Positions 16,009-24,210 of a DNA stretch of 28,247 bases are shown piece by piece. Below the pieces are notes generated by a model, which ran no database searches, was not told where the DNA came from, and saw only the letters and a list, made by a program, of their open reading frames with translations. Position 1 is the first letter of the stretch; each line of letters opens with the position of its first letter. Position numbers and translations under genes: made by a program. The DNA is from Clostridium sp. UBA5530 (lineage in GTDB: Bacteria; Bacillota; Clostridia; Clostridiales; Clostridiaceae): the NCBI GenBank assembly GCA_002423705.1, contig DINW01000071.1:175-28421 (forward strand). The letters run 5' to 3'.

Positions 16009-16872
16009 CTAAAAAATAAACATGGCTGCTATTCCACTGACAATTATAACTATTATCAGTACAATGGTATTTATTATATTGAAGATAATTTTTACAGCTT
16101 TATTGCTACTTAGCCTTATTAGAAAGAATAAAAATATTATAACTGCTATAGTTGCTATGAAATCATATAAGAAAACAATATCTTTTATGCCAATATCCTT
16201 TATCTTCTTTTCTCCTATGAGTTGTCCATACTTATTAAACATATATGTCTTTCCACTAAAGTCTAAATCTCCTGTACAATTCACTGTATCATTGTAAATA
16301 TCCAATTGGGGAGATTCATAATAATTTCCTAGTTCCCAAATTACCTCCCCGTTTGATAGATTTAAAATGCTGCATATAGATTTGCCACCCTTGACAAAGG
16401 CATATATTCCATCATTAAAAGGTTCAACTTCCATAGCTTCTCCATTCCTTATCATACTAAGTAAATTATTATAAAAACTTCTGTCTATAGTAGTAGGAAC
16501 CTTTACATATATGGGTTTGTCCTCTTGAAGAATTTGCATGTAGAAACTCTCTTTAGTAACAATATATTTTGAAAACTTTGTTTCATATTCTTTCTCTATG
16601 GTCAAAGTTTTGCATTGCTCTTTGAATTTTTTATCATTACTTTGTTCATGAGTTCCATAGAAGAAACCATTACTCACATACTGATATTGTCCTGGTGTTA
16701 AAGTCACGTTAAATCTCATGGAATCTTTTGTATAAGTTTTCTGCTGTATTGCTGCCTCTTGTCTATATCTCTCCTGCCTACTATCTTCTGTAACCTTCAC
16801 TATTACATTTAATCCAATAGAAAGTAATATTATTGCAGATATAATAACCAGCAATGTTTTTTTATTTTTCAT
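16009..16872 (-). CDS. Membrane protein of unknown function
   Basis: A 287-residue protein with one N-terminal anchor (residues 6-26), an extracellular region of about 190 residues and two closely spaced C-terminal hydrophobic segments (about 232-255 and 262-287). The outer region ends in 'LNLSNGEVIWELGNYYES...TYMFNKYGQLIGEK', which resembles a few beta-propeller-like strands. I do not recognise the family. The gene starts 22 bases after the stop of the GNAT gene, as third gene of an AraC-GNAT-membrane protein set. The last residues run right to the terminator at 15984-16005. Confidence 0.7.
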   Translation of the reverse strand: MKNKKTLLVIISAIILLSIGLNVIVKVTEDSRQERYRQEAAIQQKTYTKDSMRFNVTLTPGQYQYVSNGFFYGTHEQSNDKKFKEQCKTLTIEKEYETKFSKYIVTKESFYMQILQEDKPIYVKVPTTIDRSFYNNLLSMIRNGEAMEVEPFNDGIYAFVKGGKSICSILNLSNGEVIWELGNYYESPQLDIYNDTVNCTGDLDFSGKTYMFNKYGQLIGEKKIKDIGIKDIVFLYDFIATIAVIIFLFFLIRLSSNKAVKIIFNIINTIVLIIVIIVSGIAAMFIF

Positions 16873-16894
16873 TGTTCCTCCCTATGAATTATTT

Positions 16895-17698
16895 TTAAAG
16901 AAACATCCCTATTGAGGATTCTGTCTCTTCATAGAACTCATATCCTACATTATTATAAACCGATAAAGCTCTTTTATTAGCACTCCATACCTCTAGCCTT
17001 GATTCTTTAATTTCTAAAGTCCTGAGCTTGTCTAACGCTAAATTAAGAAGATTCTTACCTATACCTTGTTTTCTCCATTGTCTATCCACAAACAAGTCAT
17101 CTATCCATCCATAAGGATTTCCACAGTCTTCCTTGATGACAACAACTATATTACCTACAATTTCCCCTTCATGCTTTGCCGCTATGCTGAAACTTCTTCC
17201 TTGACTTTTTAGCTTCTTCAAATTTTCACAAGAGTACCCATGAATAAATATCTGGTTTTGCTTCTCTACAAGTTCTCTTATTTCTTCGTCTATTACTAAA
17301 TCAAGCTCAGCAAATTCTATAAAATTAATCTTATCAACTTGAAAACTACTTTCACTTATTATTCTTCTTATTATATACATCCCTTCATCATGAATAAATC
17401 CCTCTTTAGTGGAATAATAATCAATGCTTTCTTTGTCATAAGAAAAGCAGCAATGATAGACTCTAACATCTTTATCTTCGCTGTCCTCTTTTACTTTTCT
17501 TGAACGCCTCATTAATTCATCAAAAATATAATCTTTTACTTTAATATCATTAGCTATAATATTAATATAAATATCTATTCTAGGTTTCTCGTACAAATCT
17601 GAAGATAAATGAGGAGCAAATATAGCTTTCCCTACCAAATTGCTTTCATCATCGTATACTTCTAATGTATTCTTCACTTCATCTCTAACTGTGTACAT
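16895..17698 (-). CDS. GNAT acetyltransferase, probable tandem-GNAT
   Basis: A 267-residue protein. The C-terminal half (about 125-267) is a complete GNAT domain with the acetyl-CoA motif 'RQWRKQGIGKNLL' and the following 'ANKRALSVYNNVGYEF'. The N-terminal half has the length and ending ('YHCCFSYDKESIDYYSTKEGF') of a second GNAT-like domain but lacks the R-x-x-G-x-G/A loop, so it is probably non-catalytic. The SD AAAGGAG lies 7 bases before the ATG. The AraC gene stops 28 bases upstream, suggesting co-expression. The acetylated substrate is unknown; resistance to a small molecule is possible but unsupported. Confidence 0.85.
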   Translation of the reverse strand: MYTVRDEVKNTLEVYDDESNLVGKAIFAPHLSSDLYEKPRIDIYINIIANDIKVKDYIFDELMRRSRKVKEDSEDKDVRVYHCCFSYDKESIDYYSTKEGFIHDEGMYIIRRIISESSFQVDKINFIEFAELDLVIDEEIRELVEKQNQIFIHGYSCENLKKLKSQGRSFSIAAKHEGEIVGNIVVVIKEDCGNPYGWIDDLFVDRQWRKQGIGKNLLNLALDKLRTLEIKESRLEVWSANKRALSVYNNVGYEFYEETESSIGMFL

Positions 17699-17726
17699 AT
17701 CAATACTCCTTTCTTAATCCCAAATA

Positions 17727-18593
17727 TCACTTTATAGGAATCCATATCTCGCAAGTGTATTCATCATATTTATCATCATCCCAAAAATACTTTTCTATAC
17801 AAGGGCCTTCTATTTGCTCAAAGCCTGATGAAGGAAACCATTCAGCATATATGCGCTCCCATAGATTTTGTATTACTAGCAATTGACTTTTATCTCCTCT
17901 TTGTTGAAAGACTACCCATGTATTTGATGGGATATCCAGTATTTCAAACTCTTCTGGTAATTGTTCCGCTGGAGCTTCCCATCCCATCATATATCTCCTA
18001 GATCCATCAGTTCTAAAATCATAGTGAATCCCTTGAAGCATGTGCATCCTAGGATATCCCAAAAATTCATTTATATGATAATGAACTCCATTTTCCCAAA
18101 TTTCTTGGCAAAACTCTGGTATTTCCTTGCTCCTGTTATCACCGACTATGGTGGTTAAAAAGCTTACCCCAAACATCCTAAATTCATTTTTCTCAACTAT
18201 TCTATAAATCATCTCAGTTTCTCCCTTAATTGATAATTCAAAGGATAGCTTTGGAAATGCCTTAATAGATATATCTCTGTTTTTTAGTGCTGAAGGAGCT
18301 ACTCCATGGAGCCTCTTAAAAGCCTTGGTAAAAGCATCAGAATTTTCATATCCATATTTTAATGCTATGTCAATTATTTTTATATCTTTAGAACATAATT
18401 CTTCTGCTGCAAGAGTTAACCTACGGTTCCTTATATATTCTGTCAGTGTGAACCCTGTCAATGCATGAAACATACGCTGAAAATGATATCTAGATGTAAA
18501 TGCTGTTTTAGCTATTTCATCAATATCTAAGATGGAACATATATTATCTTCTATGTAATCAATTGCCCTATTTATACATTTCGTTATTTCCAA
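17727..18593 (-). CDS. AraC family regulator with GyrI-like effector domain
   Basis: A 288-residue regulator. Residues 1-105 hold two helix-turn-helix motifs of the AraC/XylS type ('IDEIAKTAFTSRYHFQRMFH' and 'IIDIALKYGYENSDAFTKAF'). Residues about 128-288 form a GyrI-like/SOUL domain, which binds small, often cationic compounds ('YMMGWEAPAEQLP', 'WVVFQQRGDK', 'YTCEIWIPIK'). The start is TTG at 18593, with GGGGG 7 bases upstream and no closer ATG. It heads an operon with the tandem-GNAT protein (28-base gap) and an unknown membrane protein. It likely activates this operon in response to a ligand. Confidence 0.9.
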   Translation of the reverse strand: MEITKCINRAIDYIEDNICSILDIDEIAKTAFTSRYHFQRMFHALTGFTLTEYIRNRRLTLAAEELCSKDIKIIDIALKYGYENSDAFTKAFKRLHGVAPSALKNRDISIKAFPKLSFELSIKGETEMIYRIVEKNEFRMFGVSFLTTIVGDNRSKEIPEFCQEIWENGVHYHINEFLGYPRMHMLQGIHYDFRTDGSRRYMMGWEAPAEQLPEEFEILDIPSNTWVVFQQRGDKSQLLVIQNLWERIYAEWFPSSGFEQIEGPCIEKYFWDDDKYDEYTCEIWIPIK

Positions 18594-18723
18594 CCCTCTA
18601 CCCCCATTAAAGTATATACAAATATATGATTCTATTCCCGTCTTGTGGTGCTTTCATCTGTCTAAATAGAATTCTATAATCATCCTAGTAACTCTCCTTA
18701 AGTCTTACTTCGTGTTTTTCTTA

Positions 18724-19617
18724 CTAATCAAACAATGATAACTGGATATTTTGGCATTGATTCATTTTTTCTCTCATAGGTTTAGTATAGCTACCTGAAA
18801 GTTTATATTTATCCCTTAAGTTGTTTACCATTAAATACAATTTATCTTTATACTCTTTTCCTGCACCACCTTTTTTATATAAATCTCCTAAAGGTTTATA
18901 TAAATGTGGAAATTCCTGTTTTATAAATCTGAAAAATACTTGTCTAGTATTTCCTCTCAAATATAGGGTTCCTGGTAGAACATAACTAACATCACATTGT
19001 CTAGCCATTGCATATAGTTTATCAATATTGTCACCACTATCCGTAATATATGGAATTATTGGCATAAGGTGAAGTCCTATACTTGCATTGGTCTTTCTAA
19101 ACTCTTTTAGAACTTCAAATCTATTCATGGTGGTTGCTCCTAATGGTTCTATCTTTTTTCTAATATCCTCATCCATAGTAGTTATGGTTTCTGCCACATT
19201 GATATAAGTAATCCTTGACAACTGATCTATTAAATCGTAGTCCCTTAGAATAAGAGTTGATTTAGTAGATATTATGGCAGGAGTTTTATACTTGATAAGA
19301 AGTTTCAGTACCTCAGGCATAATCTTATATTTCTCCTCTATGGGCTGATAGCTATCCGTTACCCCTCCAATATTTATCACTTCTCTTTGCCATGAGCTAC
19401 TTCGAAGCTCCTTTTCTAATTGATCTACTATATTTGTTTTCACATGTATTTCATTAAAGAACTCTGATGATTGTAAATAATCATGAGAGTACATAGCATA
19501 GCAATACTTGCATCCATGCTGACATCCCCTATAAATATTTAAATCCCATCCATAGGGAATCTTTCTTTTTAACTTATTTAATGCACTTTTACATATTTCT
19601 TCTTTGTACTTTACCAT
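18724..19617 (-). CDS. Radical SAM protein, SPL/Rv2578c-like
   Basis: A 297-residue radical SAM enzyme starting at ATG 19617, since the SD AGAGG overlaps the upstream in-frame GTG (19623). The cluster motif is C-x3-C-x2-C in GCQHGCKYC (Cys32, 36, 39), which binds the [4Fe-4S] cluster and S-adenosylmethionine. The context 'NIYRGCQHGCKYCYAMYSH', 'GGVTDSYQPIEEKY' and 'LHLMPIIPYITDS' places it with the spore-photoproduct-lyase-like group annotated as SPL family or Rv2578c-like. The reaction is unknown. The C-terminus ends NIQLSLFD, an exact match to the sliding-clamp binding consensus QL(S/D)LF, suggesting a role on DNA. It is monocistronic. Confidence 0.88.
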   Translation of the reverse strand: MVKYKEEICKSALNKLKRKIPYGWDLNIYRGCQHGCKYCYAMYSHDYLQSSEFFNEIHVKTNIVDQLEKELRSSSWQREVINIGGVTDSYQPIEEKYKIMPEVLKLLIKYKTPAIISTKSTLILRDYDLIDQLSRITYINVAETITTMDEDIRKKIEPLGATTMNRFEVLKEFRKTNASIGLHLMPIIPYITDSGDNIDKLYAMARQCDVSYVLPGTLYLRGNTRQVFFRFIKQEFPHLYKPLGDLYKKGGAGKEYKDKLYLMVNNLRDKYKLSGSYTKPMREKMNQCQNIQLSLFD

Positions 19618-19816
19618 TTGCACCTCTATATTTTATTGAATATTTTGATTAATATAATTATAACAAAAGGATCTATATATTACATAGTTGAAATAGATAT
19701 TTAGCTTTTTTAGCATATGATATATAATTTATTTAATATTTACATTTTATATTAAAGTTAAAACTCTGCCTGAAACTAAGTTTTACTTGATAATCAATAA
19801 AATTGGGGGAATAACT

Positions 19817-20173
19817 ATGTCAGATTTTAAATTGTCAGAAATTATGTCTATGCAGAAAGAACTACAGGAGAAATATAAAGATAACTGGGCTTCTCTTTCT
19901 ACAGCCAACGGTCGCAATTGCCTGTTATGGATGATAGAAGAGATGGGTGAAGCTATCTCTATTATTAAGAAACGTGGAGAGGATGCCATCATGAATGATG
20001 ATATTATTAGATCTGCTTTTGTAGAAGAGCTAGTTGATATACTGATGTTCTATAATGATGCCTTAATCTGCTATGAAATTACACCTGAAGAATTATCTTA
20101 TGCCTTTATAAAAAAGCACTCAAAAAATATGGGTAGAGACTTTATAGGTGAGCATAATAATTACTTAAAATAA
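19817..20173 (+). CDS. MazG-like nucleotide pyrophosphohydrolase
   Basis: A 118-residue all-alpha NTP pyrophosphatase. The ATG at 19817 has GGGGGA 6 bases upstream, so the longer frame from 19787 was not used. Metal ligands of the MazG/dUTPase fold are present: E-E-x-x-E at 41-45 (EEMGE) and E-x-x-D at 71-74 (ELVD). Such enzymes hydrolyse (d)NTPs to monophosphates and pyrophosphate, cleaning the nucleotide pool or controlling (p)ppGpp-related stress. The exact substrate cannot be told. It stands alone on the plus strand between minus-strand genes and is followed 2 bases later by a hairpin. Confidence 0.85.
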   Translation: MSDFKLSEIMSMQKELQEKYKDNWASLSTANGRNCLLWMIEEMGEAISIIKKRGEDAIMNDDIIRSAFVEELVDILMFYNDALICYEITPEELSYAFIKKHSKNMGRDFIGEHNNYLK

Positions 20174-20175
20174 AA

Positions 20176-20211
20176 GGGGCTGTCGCACTAAATAATTAGT
20201 GCGACAGCCCC
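20176..20211. terminator. Bidirectional terminator of the GGGGCTGT type
   Basis: A 16-bp perfect stem (20176-20191 with 20196-20211) has a 4-base loop. The T run is better on the minus strand (CCCCTTTTATTTTA) than on the plus strand. It sits between the MazG-like gene and the converging GNAT gene remnant. Its ends match those of the hairpin at 2187-2226. Confidence 0.8.
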
Positions 20212-20222
20212 TTAAGTTAAAC

Positions 20223-20360
20223 TTATTTACCTATAATTTCAGCAACTGCTTCTTTCCAATACTTCTCTAGAACATTAGGCCATTTGCAATTTCCAGTTTC
20301 AGCATTGCACAATGCCATTGCGTGAACTAGTACTGTCCCATGAGAAATATCGCTATTTAT
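20223..20360 (-). pseudogene. Open frame remnant behind the GNAT gene
   Basis: The minus strand stays open for 45 codons after the GNAT stop codon (20361-20363), in the same frame, to a TAA at 20223. It reads '...DISHGTVLVHAMALCNAE' and ends 'YWKEAVAEIIGK', a plausible protein C-terminus. No start codon with an SD precedes it. It looks like the 3' end of another gene truncated by a deletion or rearrangement next to the GNAT gene. I do not recognise the source. Confidence 0.4.
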
Positions 20361-20795
20361 CTATACCTCCTTATACATATAAAGTACATGGTCAGCATCA
20401 CAAAACCCATTTTTTCTATAAAAACAAGGTGCTGGAGCATAACGATTAGTAGTCAAAGTAAAACCTGCTAACCTGTTTTGGGAAATGTATTCTTCAACGG
20501 CATTTAAAAGTTCAGTCCCATAACCCTGTCTTTGAAATTCAGGCAAAATAAACATTTCATCTATAAATATCTCATCATTATTCCACCAAGTTTTTTCATG
20601 ACAGAAGATAGCACCATTTAATTTATCCTCGTTCCATATGGTAAAGCCTACAAACCTTTTATTGTCAACTATCTCTCTTAAGTACTTTTCAGCTATTTCC
20701 TTACTCCATCTGCACTGCCATAATTCATTATTATACACTGTGATTAAAATTTCAGCACAATGTTGTAAATCTCCATGTTCAAATTTTTTTATCAT
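20361..20795 (-). CDS. GNAT family N-acetyltransferase
   Basis: A 144-residue single GNAT domain. The ATG at 20795 is chosen because GGGGG lies 6-7 bases upstream; the longer frame to 20855 has no SD. The acetyl-CoA binding loop is 'PEFQRQGYGTELL' and the late motif is 'APAPCFYRKNGF', as in typical family members. The substrate is unknown. The reading frame continues open behind its stop codon (20223-20360). Confidence 0.88.
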   Translation of the reverse strand: MIKKFEHGDLQHCAEILITVYNNELWQCRWSKEIAEKYLREIVDNKRFVGFTIWNEDKLNGAIFCHEKTWWNNDEIFIDEMFILPEFQRQGYGTELLNAVEEYISQNRLAGFTLTTNRYAPAPCFYRKNGFCDADHVLYMYKEV

Positions 20796-20969
20796 ATTAT
20801 CCCCCTGTGTTTTAAACTGAATTTGTATTTCTGTATTATGTGCTGTAACTGGCACATAACATTGATATAATCTTAGATAAGTTTAACCAAACCTCTTATA
20901 TATGTTATCAAATTCTAAAACTTTTTTCCCTTCTTATAGTGCTTTTGTATGTCTACTAATAGCTTACGA

Positions 20970-21009
20970 AAAATAAGTTACAATGTAGATATCCACTGCA
21001 ACTTATTTT
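20970..21009 (-). terminator. Intrinsic terminator after the small secreted protein gene
   Basis: A 13-bp stem (20970-20982 with 20997-21009) has one A-C mismatch on the plus strand that is a G-U pair on the minus strand, so it belongs to the minus strand. It starts 5 bases after the stop codon at 21015. Confidence 0.65.
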
Positions 21010-21014
21010 TTATC

Positions 21015-21248
21015 CTATTTTATTGGCTTTAAATAACCACCACTTACTTCCTTTACTGTACCCTGAACTATTAAGTCCGAATTTTCAACTAACCCTTCAG
21101 CAGTGTTATACATAACCGGCAGACTGTGAATTTTGCTTTGTTGCTTAGATATTGCCTTATTTTCTTTATCAGTAGAACCTATGAATGGAAGGGCTATTAT
21201 AAGAGCTGATAGTACAATAACTACACCTATTTTCATTGTGTTTTTCAT
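21015..21248 (-). CDS. Small secreted or anchored protein, probably truncated
   Basis: A 77-residue frame with an N-terminal hydrophobic segment of about 18 residues and no lipobox. The part 'YNTAEGLVENSDLIVQGTVKEV' looks like the beginning of a longer family of secreted proteins in which a strand-rich domain follows, but this frame stops 10 residues later (GGYLKPIK). It may be a decayed 5' remnant. The start at 21248 has GGGAGG only 4 bases away; ATG at 21260, adding four residues, has AAGGA 12 bases away. Function unknown. Confidence 0.45.
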   Translation of the reverse strand: MKNTMKIGVVIVLSALIIALPFIGSTDKENKAISKQQSKIHSLPVMYNTAEGLVENSDLIVQGTVKEVSGGYLKPIK

Positions 21249-21369
21249 TTTCCCTCCCATTTTATAATAATCCTTATTTTAAAAGTAACATTTAATTTGA
21301 TTTATGTAAATTATTTACTTATTATTTTTTGCTATAATACACTTAAATTTTTAAGTAATATATAACACA

Positions 21370-21403
21370 AAACCCAAGTATTTTTATATGAATACTTGGG
21401 TTT
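21370..21403 (-). terminator. Hairpin terminator downstream of the siderophore-binding gene
   Basis: AAACCCAAGTATT (21370-21382) pairs with AATACTTGGGTTT (21391-21403) and the minus strand runs on into TTTTGTGTTATAT. It lies about 110 bases after the stop codon at 21512, with repeat copy A (21417-21492) in between. Confidence 0.6.
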
Positions 21404-21416
21404 ATAAAATAATTTG

Positions 21417-21492
21417 TCTGATGTATACCTAGTGTTAACGCCACCCTCTTTAGGCTAGATTTGACACCAACTAGGGTCCTAGGTAAGTTCAA
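21417..21492. repeat. Dispersed intergenic repeat, copy A
   Basis: This starts TCTGATGTATACCTAG, has the core CCACCCTCTTTAGGCTAGA and ends CCTAGGTAAGTTCAA. It aligns over its whole length with copy B at 26399-26479. It is non-coding and lies between two minus-strand genes, next to the hairpin at 21370-21403. Confidence 0.65.
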
Positions 21493-21511
21493 TTATATCC
21501 GAATCTAGATT

Positions 21512-22456
21512 TTACTTTATTGCTTGGTCAATATCCCTTAGCATTGTCTCTGTAGAATTTATGCCTCCTGCCACTGTATACCATGCTACAGAATTTAGAT
21601 ATACAATTTTATTGTTTTTATAAGCATTGGTTGATTTTATCAAATCGTTGTCTAGTATGGATTTAGCAGTTCCCTCTTTGCCCTGAGCCGCTCCTCTGTC
21701 CACCACAAATATATAATCGGAATTTTTTTCTACAAGGTACTCAAAGGATATCTGTTGTCCATGGGTGGATTCCTTCATGTTCTTATCTACATTATCAAAG
21801 CCTAATTGCTTGTATATAATACCAAATCTAGATTGCCCTCCAAAGGCGCTTAAAGCTCCGTCATTTACCATAATTGTAGATGCTGTCACATGTTTTTCTG
21901 TTACTTTTCTATTTATATCTTCTATTTGTTTTTCAATATTCTTAAGTTTTTCCTCTACTATTTCACCCTTATCAAATATCTTTCCTAAAGCATTCACATT
22001 TCTAGTAAAAGTATCCATATAAGCTTCACCGTCTATATCTAGCAGTATAGTTGGTGCTATTTCTGAGAACTTATCATACATATCCTCTTGCCTTCCACTG
22101 ATTATTATCAAATCTGGTTTTACAGAGTTTACAGCCTCAAAGTCCGGAGTTTTTAAATCTCCTAAATTTTTATATTTATCATCTTTATACTTTGAAAAAT
22201 CTGATGGCAACGCACCCTTAGGTAGCCCTGCTACATCTATTCCCATATTGTCTAGAATATCTAAAACTCCATAATCAAAGGTAACTATTCTTTGAGGATT
22301 CTTAGTGACCTGAATTTCTCCTCTTCCATCAGTTATAACAACAACCTCTTTAGATATATCTTGTCCACTTTCAACCTTCCTAGTATTCCAAAAGGCTACT
22401 GTCCCTGCTATTACTATTACTGCACTTACTGCTATGGCTAATATTTTTTTGTTCAT
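21512..22456 (-). CDS. yclQ: Siderophore-iron substrate-binding protein
   Basis: A 314-residue extracellular binding protein of the FecB/YclQ/CeuA type. It has 'NPQRIVTFDYGVLDIL' (about 53-68), 'KPDLIIISGRQ' and 'STHGQQISFEYL', typical of ferric catecholate or petrobactin binders. Residues 5-22 form a hydrophobic segment, but there is no lipobox and no cysteine in the whole protein. It is therefore anchored by an uncleaved helix or released, unlike most Gram-positive binding proteins. The SD AAGGAGG precedes the ATG. It is the last gene of the operon in the same order as yclNOPQ. The symbol is by analogy. Confidence 0.88.
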   Translation of the reverse strand: MNKKILAIAVSAVIVIAGTVAFWNTRKVESGQDISKEVVVITDGRGEIQVTKNPQRIVTFDYGVLDILDNMGIDVAGLPKGALPSDFSKYKDDKYKNLGDLKTPDFEAVNSVKPDLIIISGRQEDMYDKFSEIAPTILLDIDGEAYMDTFTRNVNALGKIFDKGEIVEEKLKNIEKQIEDINRKVTEKHVTASTIMVNDGALSAFGGQSRFGIIYKQLGFDNVDKNMKESTHGQQISFEYLVEKNSDYIFVVDRGAAQGKEGTAKSILDNDLIKSTNAYKNNKIVYLNSVAWYTVAGGINSTETMLRDIDQAIK

Positions 22457-22477
22457 ATTCTTCCTCCTTAGTTTTCA

Positions 22478-23233
22478 TTAATAATAAATGCTTATTTTAT
22501 TTCCATTTATATTTTGTATATTGAACTTCATGTCATATATGTTCTCTAGATTTTTCTCATTTATTACATCCTTTGTACGTCCTTCTTTTGCTATAATTCC
22601 ATCCTTTAGCGCCACGATATAATCTGAATAGCAGGATGTAAAATTTATGTCATGCATCACAAGAATTATGGTTTTTCCTAAATCATCACACAGTTTTCTA
22701 AGAACCCTCATCATTTGTACGGAATTATTCATGTCTAGGTTGTTTAAGGGTTCATCTAGAAATATGTATTCTGTACCTTGAGCTATTACCATGGCTATAA
22801 AGGCTCTCTGTCTCTGTCCTCCACTTAGTTCATCAAGATATTTATCTTCTATATCCGTAAGTCTCATATATTCTATGGCTTCCTCTACATATGCTTTGTC
22901 CTCATCCTTTAGTCTTCCTTGGCAATAAGGAAATCTTCCAAAGCCAACCAACTCCTTTATTGTGAGCCTTAAATTTATATTATTAGATTGCTTTAATATA
23001 GCAATCTTCTTTGATAACTCCTTCTTATCATATTTATTTACATCCTTACCCTCTATGATAATCTCTCCACTATCTTTATCTATTAGTCTGGTTATCATAG
23101 ATAATGCAGTACTTTTTCCAGCTCCATTAGGTCCGATTAGAGAGGTTATTTTCCCTTTTTCAATGTTTATAGAAAAATCATCAACAACTTTTTTATTTCC
23201 ATAAGACTTAGATATGTTTTTAATTTTAATCAT
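22478..23233 (-). CDS. yclP: Siderophore-iron ABC transporter ATPase
   Basis: A 251-residue FepC-type ATPase. It has Walker A GPNGAGKST (34-42), 'ILKQSNNINLRLTIKELVGFGRFP' with the Q-loop, signature LSGGQRQRAFIA, Walker B IFLDEPLNNLD and the switch histidine in VMHDIN. The ATG overlaps the stop codon of the upstream permease by 4 bases. It energises iron-siderophore import through the two permeases encoded upstream. Confidence 0.92.
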   Translation of the reverse strand: MIKIKNISKSYGNKKVVDDFSINIEKGKITSLIGPNGAGKSTALSMITRLIDKDSGEIIIEGKDVNKYDKKELSKKIAILKQSNNINLRLTIKELVGFGRFPYCQGRLKDEDKAYVEEAIEYMRLTDIEDKYLDELSGGQRQRAFIAMVIAQGTEYIFLDEPLNNLDMNNSVQMMRVLRKLCDDLGKTIILVMHDINFTSCYSDYIVALKDGIIAKEGRTKDVINEKNLENIYDMKFNIQNINGNKISIYY

Positions 23234-24210
23234 AATCTATTCTCCTTTAGTAATAAGTACATAAAATAAATACCACCTATTAAATTAATTATTACACTTA
23301 CTGGCGTGGTCATATTAAATACCCTTTCCAGCAGTAATTGTCCAAATACTAATATAAATATGCTAATTAAAATAGCGCCTACTATTAAATAAGAGTGCCT
23401 ATAGGTTTTCATTACTTGCCTAGTAATATTAACTACTAATAAACCTAAAAAGGTAATTGGTCCTACAAGAGCCGTTGAAATAGAAATAAATATAGATGTT
23501 ACTATAAGAAATTTTTTAACTAATCTATCATAGTCCACTCCTAAATTAATAGCGTGGTCCCTACCTAAGCTCATTACATCTAAATACTTTATATCATCAT
23601 ATATAAATGGTATAATAAAGATAATCATTATCAATGATAATACCAAAATATCCACATTTACATTATTAAAGCTAGCAAACAGCTTATTTTGCAACACCAA
23701 ATATTCATTGGGATCTATCACCATCTGCATAAAACTTGATAAGCTACTAAATAACGTACCGCATATCATTCCTATTAATAATAGAAATACTATGTTTCCC
23801 CTGCCCTTTGTAAACAATCCTTTGTACAATAAAGAAGATACAAAAACCATTAGCACTACACATATTATAAAATTTATTTTTTTGTTTACTATGAATATAC
23901 TTCCAGACCCAAATAAAAATACTATGGCTGTTTGCATTAACCCATAAAGTGAATCTAAGCCCATCACATTGGGAGTAAGCAATCTGTTATCTACTACTGT
24001 TTGAAATATAATTGTTGAGAACCCTATAGATCCTGCTGTTAGTATTATTGCAATTAGCCTAGGTACTCTTTGTGCCAGTGCATAGTCCACACTACTCTTC
24101 TCAATTCCAATAGTAATAAATAAAACTGATGCTATAGCTATAAACATTAAAACTACATATATGACTCCTTTAAGCCCTAGATCCCTGTTTCTATCTATAC
24201 TATGTTGCAT
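23230..24210 (-). CDS. yclO: Siderophore-iron ABC permease, second subunit
   Basis: A 326-residue FecCD/BtuC-family permease with about nine to ten hydrophobic segments. It has 'RVPRLIAIILTAGSIGFSTIIFQTVVDNRL' near the N-terminus and the ATPase-contacting 'SLGRDHAINLGVDYDRL' and 'GPITFLGLLVVNITR', which match YclO/CeuC-like subunits. It overlaps the upstream permease gene by 11 bases and the downstream ATPase gene by 4, so the operon is tightly coupled. It should pair with the protein encoded at 24200-25153. Confidence 0.92.
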   Translation of the reverse strand: MQHSIDRNRDLGLKGVIYVVLMFIAIASVLFITIGIEKSSVDYALAQRVPRLIAIILTAGSIGFSTIIFQTVVDNRLLTPNVMGLDSLYGLMQTAIVFLFGSGSIFIVNKKINFIICVVLMVFVSSLLYKGLFTKGRGNIVFLLLIGMICGTLFSSLSSFMQMVIDPNEYLVLQNKLFASFNNVNVDILVLSLIMIIFIIPFIYDDIKYLDVMSLGRDHAINLGVDYDRLVKKFLIVTSIFISISTALVGPITFLGLLVVNITRQVMKTYRHSYLIVGAILISIFILVFGQLLLERVFNMTTPVSVIINLIGGIYFMYLLLKENRL

